From Limonium bicolor (lineage: Eukaryota; Streptophyta; Magnoliopsida; Caryophyllales; Plumbaginaceae), in the NCBI GenBank assembly GCA_023374045.1, contig CM041776.1, forward strand, positions 316,994,722-317,058,721: a stretch of 64,000 bases of DNA. Reading direction: 5' to 3'. Shown here in pieces: positions 23,560-33,507 of this stretch. The first letter of the stretch is position 1. Each line of letters starts with the position of its first letter. The notes under the pieces are model-generated. The model searched no databases. It was given only the letters and a program-made list of their open reading frames with translations, and was not told the DNA's origin. The translations under genes were made by a program, and so were the position numbers.

Positions 23560-23840
23560 TGTATATCCTCACGTAAAAACATGTACATTCTCGCATTAAA
23601 AACATATAGATAGTCATATAAACCTATACGAATAATTAAATATGTACATCATTAAATTAAAACATGTATATATAAGGAAGAACACTTGTACATACAGTCA
23701 TACAAACATGTACAGATGTTCATTAAAACATATACATTCTCATAATTGAACATGTACAGTCTCACATTTGAACATGTACATCATCACATTAAAACATGTA
23801 CATTCTCACATTAAAATATGTACATTCTCACATTAAAGTA
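23560..23840 (+). repeat. Array of roughly 22-bp ACATGTACAT words
   Basis: Irregular tandem copies of AACATGTACATTCTCACATT with variants, inside the foldback element. Confidence 0.7.
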
Positions 23841-23845
23841 TAGAA

Positions 23846-24160
23846 CGGTTTCCAAATAGATTACCCTACCCCCTAAAACACCCCAAAACCCACCCTAGGA
23901 TAGCTAAAAAACGTCGAAGGCATTTTTAGGGTTTGTAGTGGCGGGTTTAGGGTCTAACGACCCTAAACCCGCTACCAGAAATCTTAAAAACCTGTCGATC
24001 TAGTTGCTACAATATAAAGTACGAAACAAATTCCAAATAGATTACCCTACCCCCAAAACACCCCAAAACCCACCCTAGAATAGCTAAAAAATCGAAGGCA
24101 TTTTTAGGGTTTGCAGTGGCACCCTAAACCCGCTACCACAAACCCTAAAAACCTGTCGAG
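23846..24160 (+). repeat. Two direct copies of an approximately 150-bp unit
   Basis: The units begin near 23846 and 24020; both contain AATAGATTACCCTACCCCC and CCCACCCTAG. The first unit also holds a perfect hairpin (GCGGGTTTAGGGTC, loop TAAC, complement) at about 23941-23972. Confidence 0.85.
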
Positions 24161-24636
24161 TTATTGCGATGATGTACAAGTTTTTACGTGTGGATGTACA
24201 TGTTTTAATGAACATTTGTACAAGTTTGTATGACCATCTGTATAAGTTTTTTTTACGTTTTGTGCACTATACATGTAAAAATATTTTTTTTAAAGTTGTC
24301 AAAACATATCCATGACTGATCTTGTTTTGAAGAGCTTGAATTTATATGAACAATGATATAACTTTTTTTCATTTTGGACCTATATATTAAAAGTTACAAT
24401 AATTTTTAGATTTTATGATAAAGTAAAAAATATAATAAAAATCTTGAAAAAGGAAAAAAAAAGAAATGCGCTAGAAGAAGAAAAAAAAAATCTGCACTCC
24501 CGCTCCCCTCCATCCGCGCAGGCAGGCTTCCCTCTTTGTGGTATGTAGCCATCTAGGTGCAGTTAGTTGTAGCCAAGATTTTGCCAATAATAAATATATG
24601 TGCTTTATGCCGCTAGTACTCAATGAACATCACCGA

Positions 24637-25370
24637 TTCATTCATCCTTCATTGAATAATTCTATGACTATGAGATTTTTTCTGAAAATAAGACATATTA
24701 TTGAATTAGATATTGTGGATTACAAACCTAGGTCTTAAGTTGGAATCTAAAAACAACATAGTAAGATCGAAGTACTTAACAACTGGATGAAAGCTTTCCA
24801 AGATAAAACCCCAAACAAGCTTGATATGGATCCCAATCCTAGGATATTATCATCACCGGGGAATATGAAGCCACCTTTGAGAGTTGAAAATTCCCAAGAA
24901 AACCAAAAAGGACATCCAACTGAGGTTAACCGTGTCCCGAAGGATGGTTGTCTATCCAGCCAACTAGTGGTGCATCCTTTTATGAGGAGTGCATAGAGAC
25001 AAGCCTTCCTTGGCCGGTTGGAGATAGTGCAATTATGGTGATCTGGTGGTGAGACTAAGATGTTGTAGGGAGCAAATATAGAACAAGACAAACACCACCA
25101 TGCACTTTTTAGTTTCATAATCGACCTAGAAAGTGCTAAGAGAACACCAACAAGACTAGGAAAAAACATTTAACAAGGACCATCTAAGGGGTACTTTGCA
25201 CAACATGGACATCCAAAATATGCTAGCTGCACTTGTAGTACCCAAATGCATGCATCTAGCTGGCCAAGTGATCATGCTTCACGGCGATCTCGACTCGGGC
25301 TCGGAGTCGTCTAGATGCCTTTGAGTATTTTAGAGGTGCCAGGAACCCAAGTCCGAGGGAGATGACAAAC
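24637..25370. other. Unassigned DNA next to the LINE relic
   Basis: A 140-codon minus-strand frame (24747-25169) lies here; its sequence is not recognisable. It may be the decayed C-terminal part of the LINE ORF1 that lies upstream of it on the same strand, or chance. Confidence 0.3.
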
Positions 25371-26400
25371 TCAGCCCTTGTCTCTATTGCCTGCGCTCCA
25401 AGTCCCATAAACCTTGCAAGTTTGAACTCGTGTCCAACTCATCATGCCCCTGCGTTCTCTTGTGTCCTCCCATGGAACTAGCATTTGAAGGGTCGTACTC
25501 ATTATCGAGGATTTGATTACTGTGGGGAAATTTGCTGCCCAAATTCTGTCACATATCGGGGATTGAAGGTCAAAAGCAATACCTTCAGGAACTGGCTCAG
25601 GGAGAGGGGTTTCACAGAGATGCATGGCATTGGCTCGAGCATGGAAAACTTCCGCCCTCATCCACATGCCAAACAGTGTCAGGCCTTCCGGATGTGGGCA
25701 TCGGTCGTCTGTATGGGTGAATCGGCCACACTGGGAGCATACTAGAGACATATTATCGAAAGAGAGACTGAAGGAGAAGTCCTTCACAACTAATTTGACA
25801 TGGAGAGATCGAATGATATGAGTCTTTAGGTCAAACAAGACTTTGAAACGCATGAACCTTCGGCAGTATGGTTTGGGGTCTTCCATGATCCCGGTGAATT
25901 GTCTCAGCTTTGAAGCTAGGTTGTTGTGAAATGAATGTTGTTATGGACTCGAGGGACCTTGTAGGGTCTTACTCAAAATGGAACCCACTTGAAACTGTGT
26001 TTGTCGAAGGGAAGCTCAGGCTCAACTACTTTTAGTGGGAGGAGGAAATTGTTTCTGCACCAAGGCCCTCAAATGAGTACAACATTCATGACTTCGATTG
26101 ATTCAAACTCCACCAAAAACATATTAGGCCCAATTTTGTAGAATCGGAGCCTTCTAGACCGTTCTAGTGATTTCGATGGGTGATGACCATGGAATTGGAG
26201 GAAACGACTATGAGCGAGAAAAAAACGTGCAAGGATGGATTGTTCAAGCCCAAGAAAGGATTCATTTACCATTTGCAAAGACATTGTGGTAGTAGAGGAG
26301 TTGTGGTTCGAGGGAGAGAACGGGGGCATCAGGTGCCAGGAAGGAGAGAAATTGTAAATGTCGAGTGAAATCTTGGAGAAGGAGAAACCAAACAAGATAA
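25371..26400 (-). pseudogene. LINE ORF1 relic (DUF4283-like plus zinc knuckle)
   Basis: Read on the minus strand. An upstream frame (26395-26069) ends in LRFYKIGPNMFLVEFESIEV, the style of a DUF4283 domain, which is common in ORF1 of plant LINEs. The downstream frame (25886-25371) begins after a stretch reading LASKLRQFTG and holds VCSQCGRFTHTDDRCP, a CCHC zinc knuckle (C-x2-C-x4-H-x4-C) that would bind nucleic acid. Stops between the two frames (around 25950-26070) show decay. No endonuclease or reverse transcriptase follows within the 1.3 kb to the left. Copia-A is inserted just upstream. A retrotransposon gag-like gene is the main alternative. Confidence 0.55.
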
Positions 26401-26673
26401 AGAGTTAGAGGTTAAGGAAGTAGATGATAGAGGATGGAGGTGTGGTAGTCCTAATGGTTTTCACGCATCTAGTGCAGGCAACAGAGAGAGGTACGAGGGA
26501 GAGCATCATTGCATGCATGATTTGAGATGTTTGCAGGGGATGTTCCACTCTGGAGCATAGGGGAGGCGTAGAGGCAGGTGGGCGATTTTCCTGCTTCCCA
26601 AAGTGGTAGAGGAAGGTGGGAGGTGCCACTCGTTGAGGCAGGCGTGAAGGAGTGGGATGAAAAAGACGACGCG

Positions 26674-26976
26674 TGATAAAACCACTCAATACTTTAGCAA
26701 GAAAATCACAACCTCGTATGAGATCTGAAACACGCTCCAAGAGAAAGAGATAAACAGGGAACTCACATTAGAACATAGATAAAACTGTTTTACCAATCTG
26801 CTTTACAAATGAGACGTTTAAGACTTTATATATCAGCCTTGAGATCTTAACAAATACAACAACTAGCAAACAAAACCGAGAACTTCATATAGAAGTAGGA
26901 TATACCAACTCTTAAAATAAGTTAACTAGGACATTAGGAATATTAAAACTAGACATCACCAAACTATATCCTAACA
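26674..26976 (-). repeat. 3' LTR of Copia-A
   Basis: 303 bp, matching the right LTR with about 10% difference by eye. On the minus strand it begins TGTTAGGATATAG; the bases before it there (GATTTGACGGGGT) are the likely polypurine tract. Confidence 0.9.
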
Positions 26977-26987
26977 ACCCCGTCAAA

Positions 26988-29900
26988 TCATACAAGGGTA
27001 GTATGATTTGAAGCTGAAATGCAGTGATTTTGAACTGATGCAGTGTATTCTCTTAGACCCATCTCTTTTATTAAAGAAGGGTATCGCTTCCCTAGAAGTG
27101 CTTTGGTCAATAGATCGGCTAATTGATCTTTAGAGGAAACATACCCAACTGAAATAAGGCCATCTTGCAGCTTTCGTCTTACAAAGTGGACATCTAACTC
27201 TATGTGTCTGGTCCTCTCATGCAGAACAGGGTTCATGGCGATGTGAATGGCTGCTTGACTATCTGACTTTGACTACCACTGGTGTTATGCTTGAAACACC
27301 CAACTCATTAAGCAGCCTAGTGAGCCAACTAAGCTTTGTTGTAACTTGTCTCATCACTATGTATTCTGATTTTGCTGAGGACAAAGCAACACGAGTTTGT
27401 TTCTTTGATTTCCAAGACAGGGGATTGTTACCCAAGCAAATAAAATAACCACTAATCAAATGCCTAGTATTGGGACAACTAGCCCAATCAGCATCACAAT
27501 AAACAACAAGATTAAAATCCCTCTTATTGTTAAACAAATGACCAAAGTTTGAAGTTCCTTTAATATATCTGAGAGTATGTAAGACAGCTTGGTAATGCAA
27601 ATCTGTTGGAAAATCTAAAAACTGACTTAAAACCTGAATAGTAAAATATAAATTGGGTTACTATGTGAGAGGAAACTCAATATACCAACAAGACGTCTAT
27701 AAATACTAGGATTAGACAGAGGCTTTCCTTCTTTTCTTTCAGCTTAACTGGGGTATCTAAAGGATTAACAACCACCCTTTTATCTGAACAATTAAATTCT
27801 GCAATCAAGTTTTCACAATAATGTTTCTGTAACAGAACAATGCCATCAGAAGTGTGAAGAAATTGCATTCCAAAAAAGTGACTAAGATTTCCCAAATCTT
27901 TGATCTTAAACTTTTGGTCAAGATCAATTTTAATAGATGTAATCAGCTCAGTATCATCCCTGACCACTAGAATGTCATCAACATATACAACCAGAAAATA
28001 GAGTTTATCATTAGAACCTTTAATAAACAAAGAATAATCATTCATGGACTGCCTAAAACCAAGATCTCTAGGAAAATTATTGAGTTTTTCATGTCATTGT
28101 CTCGAGGCCTGTTTCACCCCATATAAGGATTTTCTCAATTTGCAAACCTTGTGAACCCTCTAACTCATGTCCTTCAAGAATCTCCATAAAAACATCCTCA
28201 TGCAAATCACCATGGAGGAAAGCATTATTAATGTCAAGTTGTCCTATATTCCAGTTCATTTTGGCAGCAACTAAGACTAGGGCTTTGATAGTGGTGAACT
28301 TAATAAAAGGAGAGAACGTTCCCAAATAATCATCACTACATTTCTGCGTAAAACCCTTAGCCACTAACCTAGCTTTGCACCTCTCTAAGGTGCCATTTGC
28401 ATTGTATTTAAATCTATAAACCTATTTACACATGAAAACTTCATTTCCTTTAGGAAGGTTTACAATATCCCATGTATTATTTCAATCTAAAGCTCTAAAT
28501 TCTTCATTCATGGCATGTCTCCACCTAGCATCTTTTACAACATCAATATAAGGCTAGGCTCAACGTCTTTATGCAAATTAGAAGAAAAACAAACATGATC
28601 AGAAGTTTTATCAAAGAGAAGATAAAGATTATTTTTTATTAATTTAGAGCAAGCAATAGTTTGACTCTCATCTAGAACAACATAAACAGAATGAACATCA
28701 GCATCAGAAACATTCTCAAACTTCGATCTCATGCAATTAATCTTGGATATTCTATCGCTTAAGATTGGAGAGAAACAGTCAGAAGGTAAATTATCTTGTT
28801 GTGATGTTGAAGATCGCCCCTCAACTTATCTTTTAAGTGACTTAGAGTGTGTTTTTCTTTGGTTGACCATCTCAGTTTTGTTTCTTCTTGAACATTCTGA
28901 TCAGAGTTGGTATCCAATGCATCTCTATCAATCTCCAATTTTGTTGTGATTTTAGTAATCCCAAAATTTGCATTTTTTCATCTCAGAAGTCACCAAATTG
29001 ACGCAGATCGTTGGGTGCAGTATGCCCTTGATTTGATGGTGAGATATCTATTCTTAGATGGTAAAACTCATAGAGAAAGTGATCAGTAGCATTTTCATTT
29101 GCAAAATTATCTTGTTGTTCTCTGATGGATTTATCTCTAAATGGAAAAGATTCTCATGAAAGGTAACATTCTAATTCACTATAATCTTGTTGTTATCCAG
29201 ATCCAATAATTTGTAACCCTTTTTACCGTGAGAATACCCAATAAAAATAGCTTTAACAGTCCTAGATGCAAACTTATCATGCTGTTGTTTATTAATTAGC
29301 AAAGCAAAGACAACCAAAGCATTTTAAATCATGATAGTCAGGTCTGGTGTTATAAATGATTTCAAAAGGGCTCTTGTTGCCAACACTACTCAAAGGCATC
29401 CTACTAATGAGATAAGTGGCAATTAATATACTCTCACCCCAGAATTTCAGAGGTAAACCAGAGTGGAACATTAATGCTCTAGCAGTCTTAAGGATATGTC
29501 TATGTTTACGCTCCACACCACCATTTTGCTGTGAAGTATAAACACACGTGGTTTGGTGGACAATTCCATTCATTTTTAGGAAATCAGATGCGCATTTGGA
29601 GCTACCAAGCTCACATGCATTATCTGTTCTCAAGATTTTAATTCTTTTGTTAAACTATGTTTCAATCATCTTAACAAAATAATGATGTCAAAGGAATCTG
29701 ATTTGTTAGCACATAAATGTGTCCATGTGACTCTGCTCTTATAATCAACTAATGTTAGGAAATACGAATTTCCATCACAAGTTTTACCTTGTAAGGACCC
29801 CATAGATCAGCATGTATCATTTTAGATATATCATAATCTTTCTTAGAGCTGGAATCGAAAGGAAGTCTATGACTTTTAGACCTTGAACAAGATTCACAAA

Positions 29901-30255
29901 CAAACTGATTATTTCTTTGTAAAGAGTAAACAAGGTCAAGATTTGAAAGTTTCTGTCTCGGTACATGACCTAATTTATGATGCCAAAGACTTACTTGGTC
30001 ATCACAATCAAAACCTAGACTAATTACCCTATATATACATGCCAAAGAGATATGTCTTGCTTCACTCTTTCTATCATACTTGCAATCCAAGATGTAAAGC
30101 CCTCTGCAAAGCTTTCCAATACGAACAACATTTTTCTTCTCATAATCCTGATAAATGCATAATTGTGAGCCAAAAATAATTTTTTTCTCTGAAATCTTGT
30201 GACAAATTGCTAATGTAAATGAGGTTGAACTTGAATGCAGCAACAAACAACACAT
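26988..30255 (-). pseudogene. Copia-A pol relic: integrase, reverse transcriptase, RNase H
   Basis: The minus strand carries, in order: a GAG-pre-integrase zinc region (WHHKLGH at about 29990, CESCSRSKSHRLPF), the integrase core with D in IHADLWGP, D in RTDNACELGS and E in VERKHRH (29292-29860), the N-terminal end of the RVT_2 reverse transcriptase (LERCKARLVAKGFTQ, LDINNAFLHGDL, 28089-28400), the active-site YVDD at about 27975, RNase H (YCDADWASCPNTRHL, 27259-27600) and the C-terminal DQLADLLTKAL. This order, integrase before reverse transcriptase, defines Copia. Stops and frameshifts break it into at least six frames, so no full polyprotein can be made. Confidence 0.9.
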
Positions 30256-30782
30256 GTCAGTATGATCGAGGAATTGATTTGGAATTTCCTTATAATCTTA
30301 ACATATTGTGGGTGTGCATCCGGCAATCCCACAGTGTGAGGCTGATTAAGGACAATATAATTATCAAAATATTTCAAGTTCTCACACATGTGGTCAGAGG
30401 GCCCATGACTAAAGGATCAATTCTATGAAAAATAGAGAAATTTTGACAATCCATGTATTTCGAACAGGAAGGGGAACAATAAGTGTTACCAACAACATTA
30501 TGAAAATTAGCGAAAACTTGGTAATTCATGTATTCAAACAGGAAGAATAGCAAGAAGCGTTACCAACGACATTATGAAAATCAGAGAAAACTTGGCAATT
30601 CATGTATTTCGAACAAGAAGAAGAGCAAGAAGCGTTATCGACAAAACCACAGCTGGAGATGTCCAAATTTTGACCTTCCTTGTTATTAGGCTAGGATCTG
30701 TGATGTAATCGTACAACTTGTTCATCTTTTATGTCAAAAGAATTCCACCAAATGGGTCCTTCTCACTGCTTATGAACTCCTC

Positions 30783-31207
30783 TGTTGCAAGATCCCACAT
30801 CAGTCGTATGGGAGGTTGGTGCGTGATTCATATAGGACCATGGGCTCTCCATTCCTTGAGCTAGCTTTTGGAATGACTCCCTCACGGTCTTGTATGCTCT
30901 GAGTTGTTGTTTAAAAAAGAACATTAGCTCAGAGTCTGTAATGGTTAAGTTATGTAACAGTGGTATCAGAGCCATACCCCGTGAGCCCCACCCCACCAAT
31001 GTGGGCGTTGGTGCTCAAAAGGGGATGATCTGTTGCAGGATCCCACTTCGGTTGTATGGGAGGTTGGTGTGTGATTCATATAGGACCATGGGCTCTCCAT
31101 TCCTTGAGCTAGCTTTTGGAATGGCTCTCTCACGGTCTTGTATGCTCTGAGTTGTTGTTTAAAGAAGAACATTAGCTCAGAGTCTGTAATGGTTAAGTTC
31201 TGTAACA
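30783..31207 (+). mobile_element. TRIM (terminal-repeat retrotransposon in miniature), 425 bp
   Basis: Two direct repeats of 177 bp (30783-30959 and 31031-31207) start TGTTGCA and end GTAACA. They enclose only 71 bp, which hold a primer site (TGGTATCAGAGCC, 30961-30973) and a polypurine tract (AAAAGGGGATGATC, 31017-31030). The element is flanked by exact 5-bp repeats TCCTC (30778-30782 and 31208-31212). It codes for nothing and must borrow enzymes from another LTR element. The TCCCACATC...TGGGAGG start resembles LTRs of small plant retrotransposons. By eye the two LTRs differ at about nine sites. It sits in the Copia-A gag, opposite in orientation. Confidence 0.93.
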
Positions 31208-32177
31208 TCCTCCTCTTTGTTGTCGAACTGACTCGCTACGTTAGCGTTAGGTCTTTTCCCTTTGGGATTTCTCCAACTAGGAGGAAATCCATGCTTCTGG
31301 TAACATCATTCTTCGGTATGCCCACTCTTGTTGCAATACGTACAATGAAGAGTCATACGTTTAGGGTTAGGTTGAAATCTTGAGCCTAATTTCTTCATCT
31401 TCTAGGTTACAAAGGACATGGAGTTGCTCTATGTCTAGCTAGGTGAATTGAGCTTTTTCAGCCTTTCTTCCTGAATCAAAAGCGAAAATACTTGCTCAAT
31501 TGGTGGTATCAGTGAGAGCCTGAGGATGTTCCCGCGCATAATCACAAATTGGTCACTTAGACCCATCAGAAATCTGATAACCCTTCTTTGTTGAACATAC
31601 TCTCGAAATTTCTCTGAGGCTTCACAAGTGCAGTATTGGCAAATATAGGAGGGAACGCCGTTCACTACGTCAATTTCATCCCATAATCGTTTGATTCTTG
31701 TGAAGTAATCGATTATGGTGTCACTCCCTTGATTTATAGTCGACATTTTGTGTTCTAGATCATAGATCTATGTCACGCCTGACTAGTCGAATCTTGAGCA
31801 GAGTTCCTTCCAAGTTTGCACCGCTGAGGGAGCAAAAAGAACGCTCCATACAATGTTTCTTTCCAGAGCCATGAGTAGCCATGACCGAACCATCGAATCA
31901 CATCGCTTCCAAGCCTGAGCTCTATTATCACAGTCTGTGAGCTTTGTCAGCGTGCCGTTCATGAATCCTAGTTCATTATTCGCGTCGAGGGCTATTTCCA
32001 TTTGGATTTCCAGCAAGCGAACCCTTTGCCGTCAAATAGAAGTCCTAGGTGATTTATGCTTCCAAGATGCAAAGGATCACCGCCAGCTTCAATTGCAGGA
32101 GTAGTGCTGCCGCTCGAAGACTGTTTTCCGGTCCCTCCATATTTGGATGAATTATTCTCACTCACTATGGTCAGCAC
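31208..32177 (-). pseudogene. Copia-A gag relic
   Basis: Minus-strand fragments: an N-terminal part with HLGLLFDG and FACWKSKWK (32177-31992), a middle part ELGFMNGTLTKL...AWKRCDSMV (32016-31783), and IIDYFTRIKRLWDEID...RRVIRFLMGLSDQF (31746-31435), the shape of a Copia gag (UBN2-like). A zinc knuckle, CTYCNKSGHTEE followed by a stop then CYQKHGFPP, can be read at about 31340-31270. The TRIM lies immediately after it. Frameshifts near 32000 and 31760 and the stop in the knuckle make it non-functional. No ATG start is preserved at the expected place. Confidence 0.85.
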
Positions 32178-32262
32178 GGAGAAGGTTTACAAGAAGAGGA
32201 AAAAGACTCGAAGAGAAAACTTTGATGCGGAAGAAGCTAAAGATTTAAGGTAAAGGGGTGTT

Positions 32263-32274
32263 GCTCTTATACCA
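32263..32274 (-). other. Primer-binding site of Copia-A
   Basis: On the minus strand TGGTATAAGAGC follows the LTR end directly; complementary to initiator tRNA-Met but for one base. In the second copy (42887-42898) it reads TGGTATTAGAGC. Confidence 0.85.
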
Positions 32275-32578
32275 TGATAAAACCCACTCAATACTTTAGC
32301 AAGAAAATCACAACTTCAGATGAGATCTGAAACACGCTATGAAGGAAAGAGATAAACTGTGAACTCTCATTAGAACAGAGACATAACTCTTTCACCAATC
32401 TGCTTTACAAATGAGACGTGCAAGACTTTATATATCAGTCTTGAGATCTTAACAAATATAACAACGAGCTAACAGAACCGAGAACTTTGGATATAAGGAG
32501 GATATACAGACTCTTAAAATAAGTTAACTAGGACATTAGGAATATTAAAACTAGACATCACCAATCTATATCCTAACA
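32275..32578 (-). repeat. 5' LTR of Copia-A
   Basis: 304 bp. This copy is uninterrupted at ACTAG (32550-32554), the site where Copia-C is inserted in the second copy, so it represents the empty site. Confidence 0.92.
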
Positions 32579-33409
32579 ACACGACACAATCGAAAAAAAA
32601 AACAGAGACGGACGAGCGGTATTTGGTAAAATGGGCACCGGTGTGAATGGAGAAGTCTTTTTTCAAAAATCTTTGTAAGCCTATGAGATTGACTAGCATT
32701 CATGTGACGTGGATAAAGCCTCATTGATACTTCTATTTGTTGTAGCAAACTAATTACTAATTAGTTAATATAGGAACTAAAACTGGTTACAGAAAACTAA
32801 GAGTTGAAAAATGGAAGGATAGAAGTGATTTTATTAAATAGATGTACAAACATCAACCAAGTCACGGTGATCATCAAGCTACTTCGTCATTGACTGTTGT
32901 GTCCAACGTTTTTTTTTTGTTTTGATAATTAAGTGTGCGGAGACTTTATTAAAGGTAAGCTTACAACCTACCCGGGAACAAGGGAAGACACATTAAAATT
33001 TTGTTAGACAAAACCCGGTGAAAAAAAAAAAGAGCACGGTGTTCATCCTCTGCTATATCATCTCCTACCCGAGCGTTATTAATTTATCCACACATTGTTT
33101 CGTCGACCATTGAGCAAGAAACTCGATCAACTATTCAACTAGATGTATGTTTCCGGCTCCGTCGTCATTCAAAGTAATTCATTGGCTTCTACCATCACGA
33201 CAATGACTTTTTCGTCACCGGAGATAATGGAAGACTTTTCTTCAGGTAAAGGTTAAAGTACATGCGACCACTTGGATACATATATAGTTTGTCTTTTCGA
33301 ACAGATCAACTGTAGACATTCATGGAATCTTCACATGATAATTCCTTAATCCTGCACTGTGGAAAAGTCCCAATTAAGTTACATTTATTTCTAGTGTAGC
33401 TCAATCTCC
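32579..33409. other. Upstream region of the DUF247 gene, with a possible LINE 3' end
   Basis: At 32910-32970 the plus strand reads as a T run followed by GTTTTGATAATTAAGTG and ACTTTATTAAA, which on the minus strand is the TTTAATAAAGT...TTATCAAAACAAAA tail typical of plant LINEs; only a short fragment would be left. The rest shows nothing recognisable. The whole stretch recurs at 48054-48860. Confidence 0.4.
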
Positions 33410-33447
33410 CACGTGGCATGCATAACTTACTTGAAGATAATATAAAA
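33410..33447 (+). promoter_or_regulatory. Promoter of the DUF247 gene: G-box, RY motif, TATA box
   Basis: CACGTG (33410-33415, G-box) runs into GGCATGCAT (RY-type CATGCA at 33418-33423), followed by TATAAAA (33441-33447). The TATA box lies 57 bp before the start codon, giving a leader of about 30 nt. G-box plus RY motifs are known from ABA- and seed-regulated plant promoters; that role here is inference. The CACGTGGCATGCAT block is kept in the second copy near 48851. Confidence 0.55.
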
Positions 33448-33495
33448 TTGCAAAAAGAATGGACGATTACATTAATTAAGGAAAACAGCTCGATC

Positions 33496-33507
33496 ATGCA
33501 GCAATGA
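33496..33507 (+). promoter_or_regulatory. Minimal upstream reading frame overlapping the DUF247 start
   Basis: ATGCAGCAATGA encodes Met-Gln-Gln-stop; its TGA overlaps the main ATG as ATGA. Such an overlap could lower translation or allow re-initiation. It is the same in the second copy. Whether it lies in the mRNA depends on the true transcription start. Confidence 0.5.

Larger units (their letters stand above)
23170..24610. mobile_element. Foldback/Mutator-like element with long, imperfect inverted ends
   Basis: About 23190-23600 is inverted relative to 24170-24580: both arms carry AGATGGCTACAT, a GCGGGAGCG-type block, T/C runs, CATTTTGGAC, CTTGTTTTGAAGA and GTACAAGTTT (or complements). Weaker inverted similarity extends outward through GTTGTAG and AATAATAAATATAT. 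The interior has many ACATGTACATTCTCACATTA-like words and a direct repeat of about 150 bp. I found no transposase and no clear 8-11 bp target duplication, so the superfamily is inferred from structure only. Confidence 0.6.
26674..32578 (-). mobile_element. Copia-A: full-length, decayed Ty1/Copia retrotransposon, minus strand
   Basis: It has two LTRs (26674-26976 and 32275-32578), a primer site next to the right LTR, and gag, integrase, reverse transcriptase and RNase H in Copia order on the minus strand. On that strand the LTR starts TGTTAGGATATAG and ends GTTTTATCA. Flanks ACGCG (26669-26673) and ACACG (32579-32583) make a 5-bp target duplication with one change. By eye the LTRs differ at about 30 of 303 sites, so it is an old insertion. 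A TRIM is nested in its gag. Its upstream half is repeated at 41619-48053. Confidence 0.9.

Noticed and set aside
23930..24160. Interstitial telomere repeats (TTTAGGG)
   Set aside because: Only isolated heptamers inside a 150-bp repeat, no tandem array.
24747..25169. A 140-codon hydrophobic minus-strand frame as a membrane protein gene
   Set aside because: No recognisable family, no clear promoter, and it lies beside a LINE relic; kept only as unassigned DNA.
26405..26740. A 111-codon minus-strand frame
   Set aside because: It starts inside the Copia-A LTR and continues into flanking DNA; no domain is visible.
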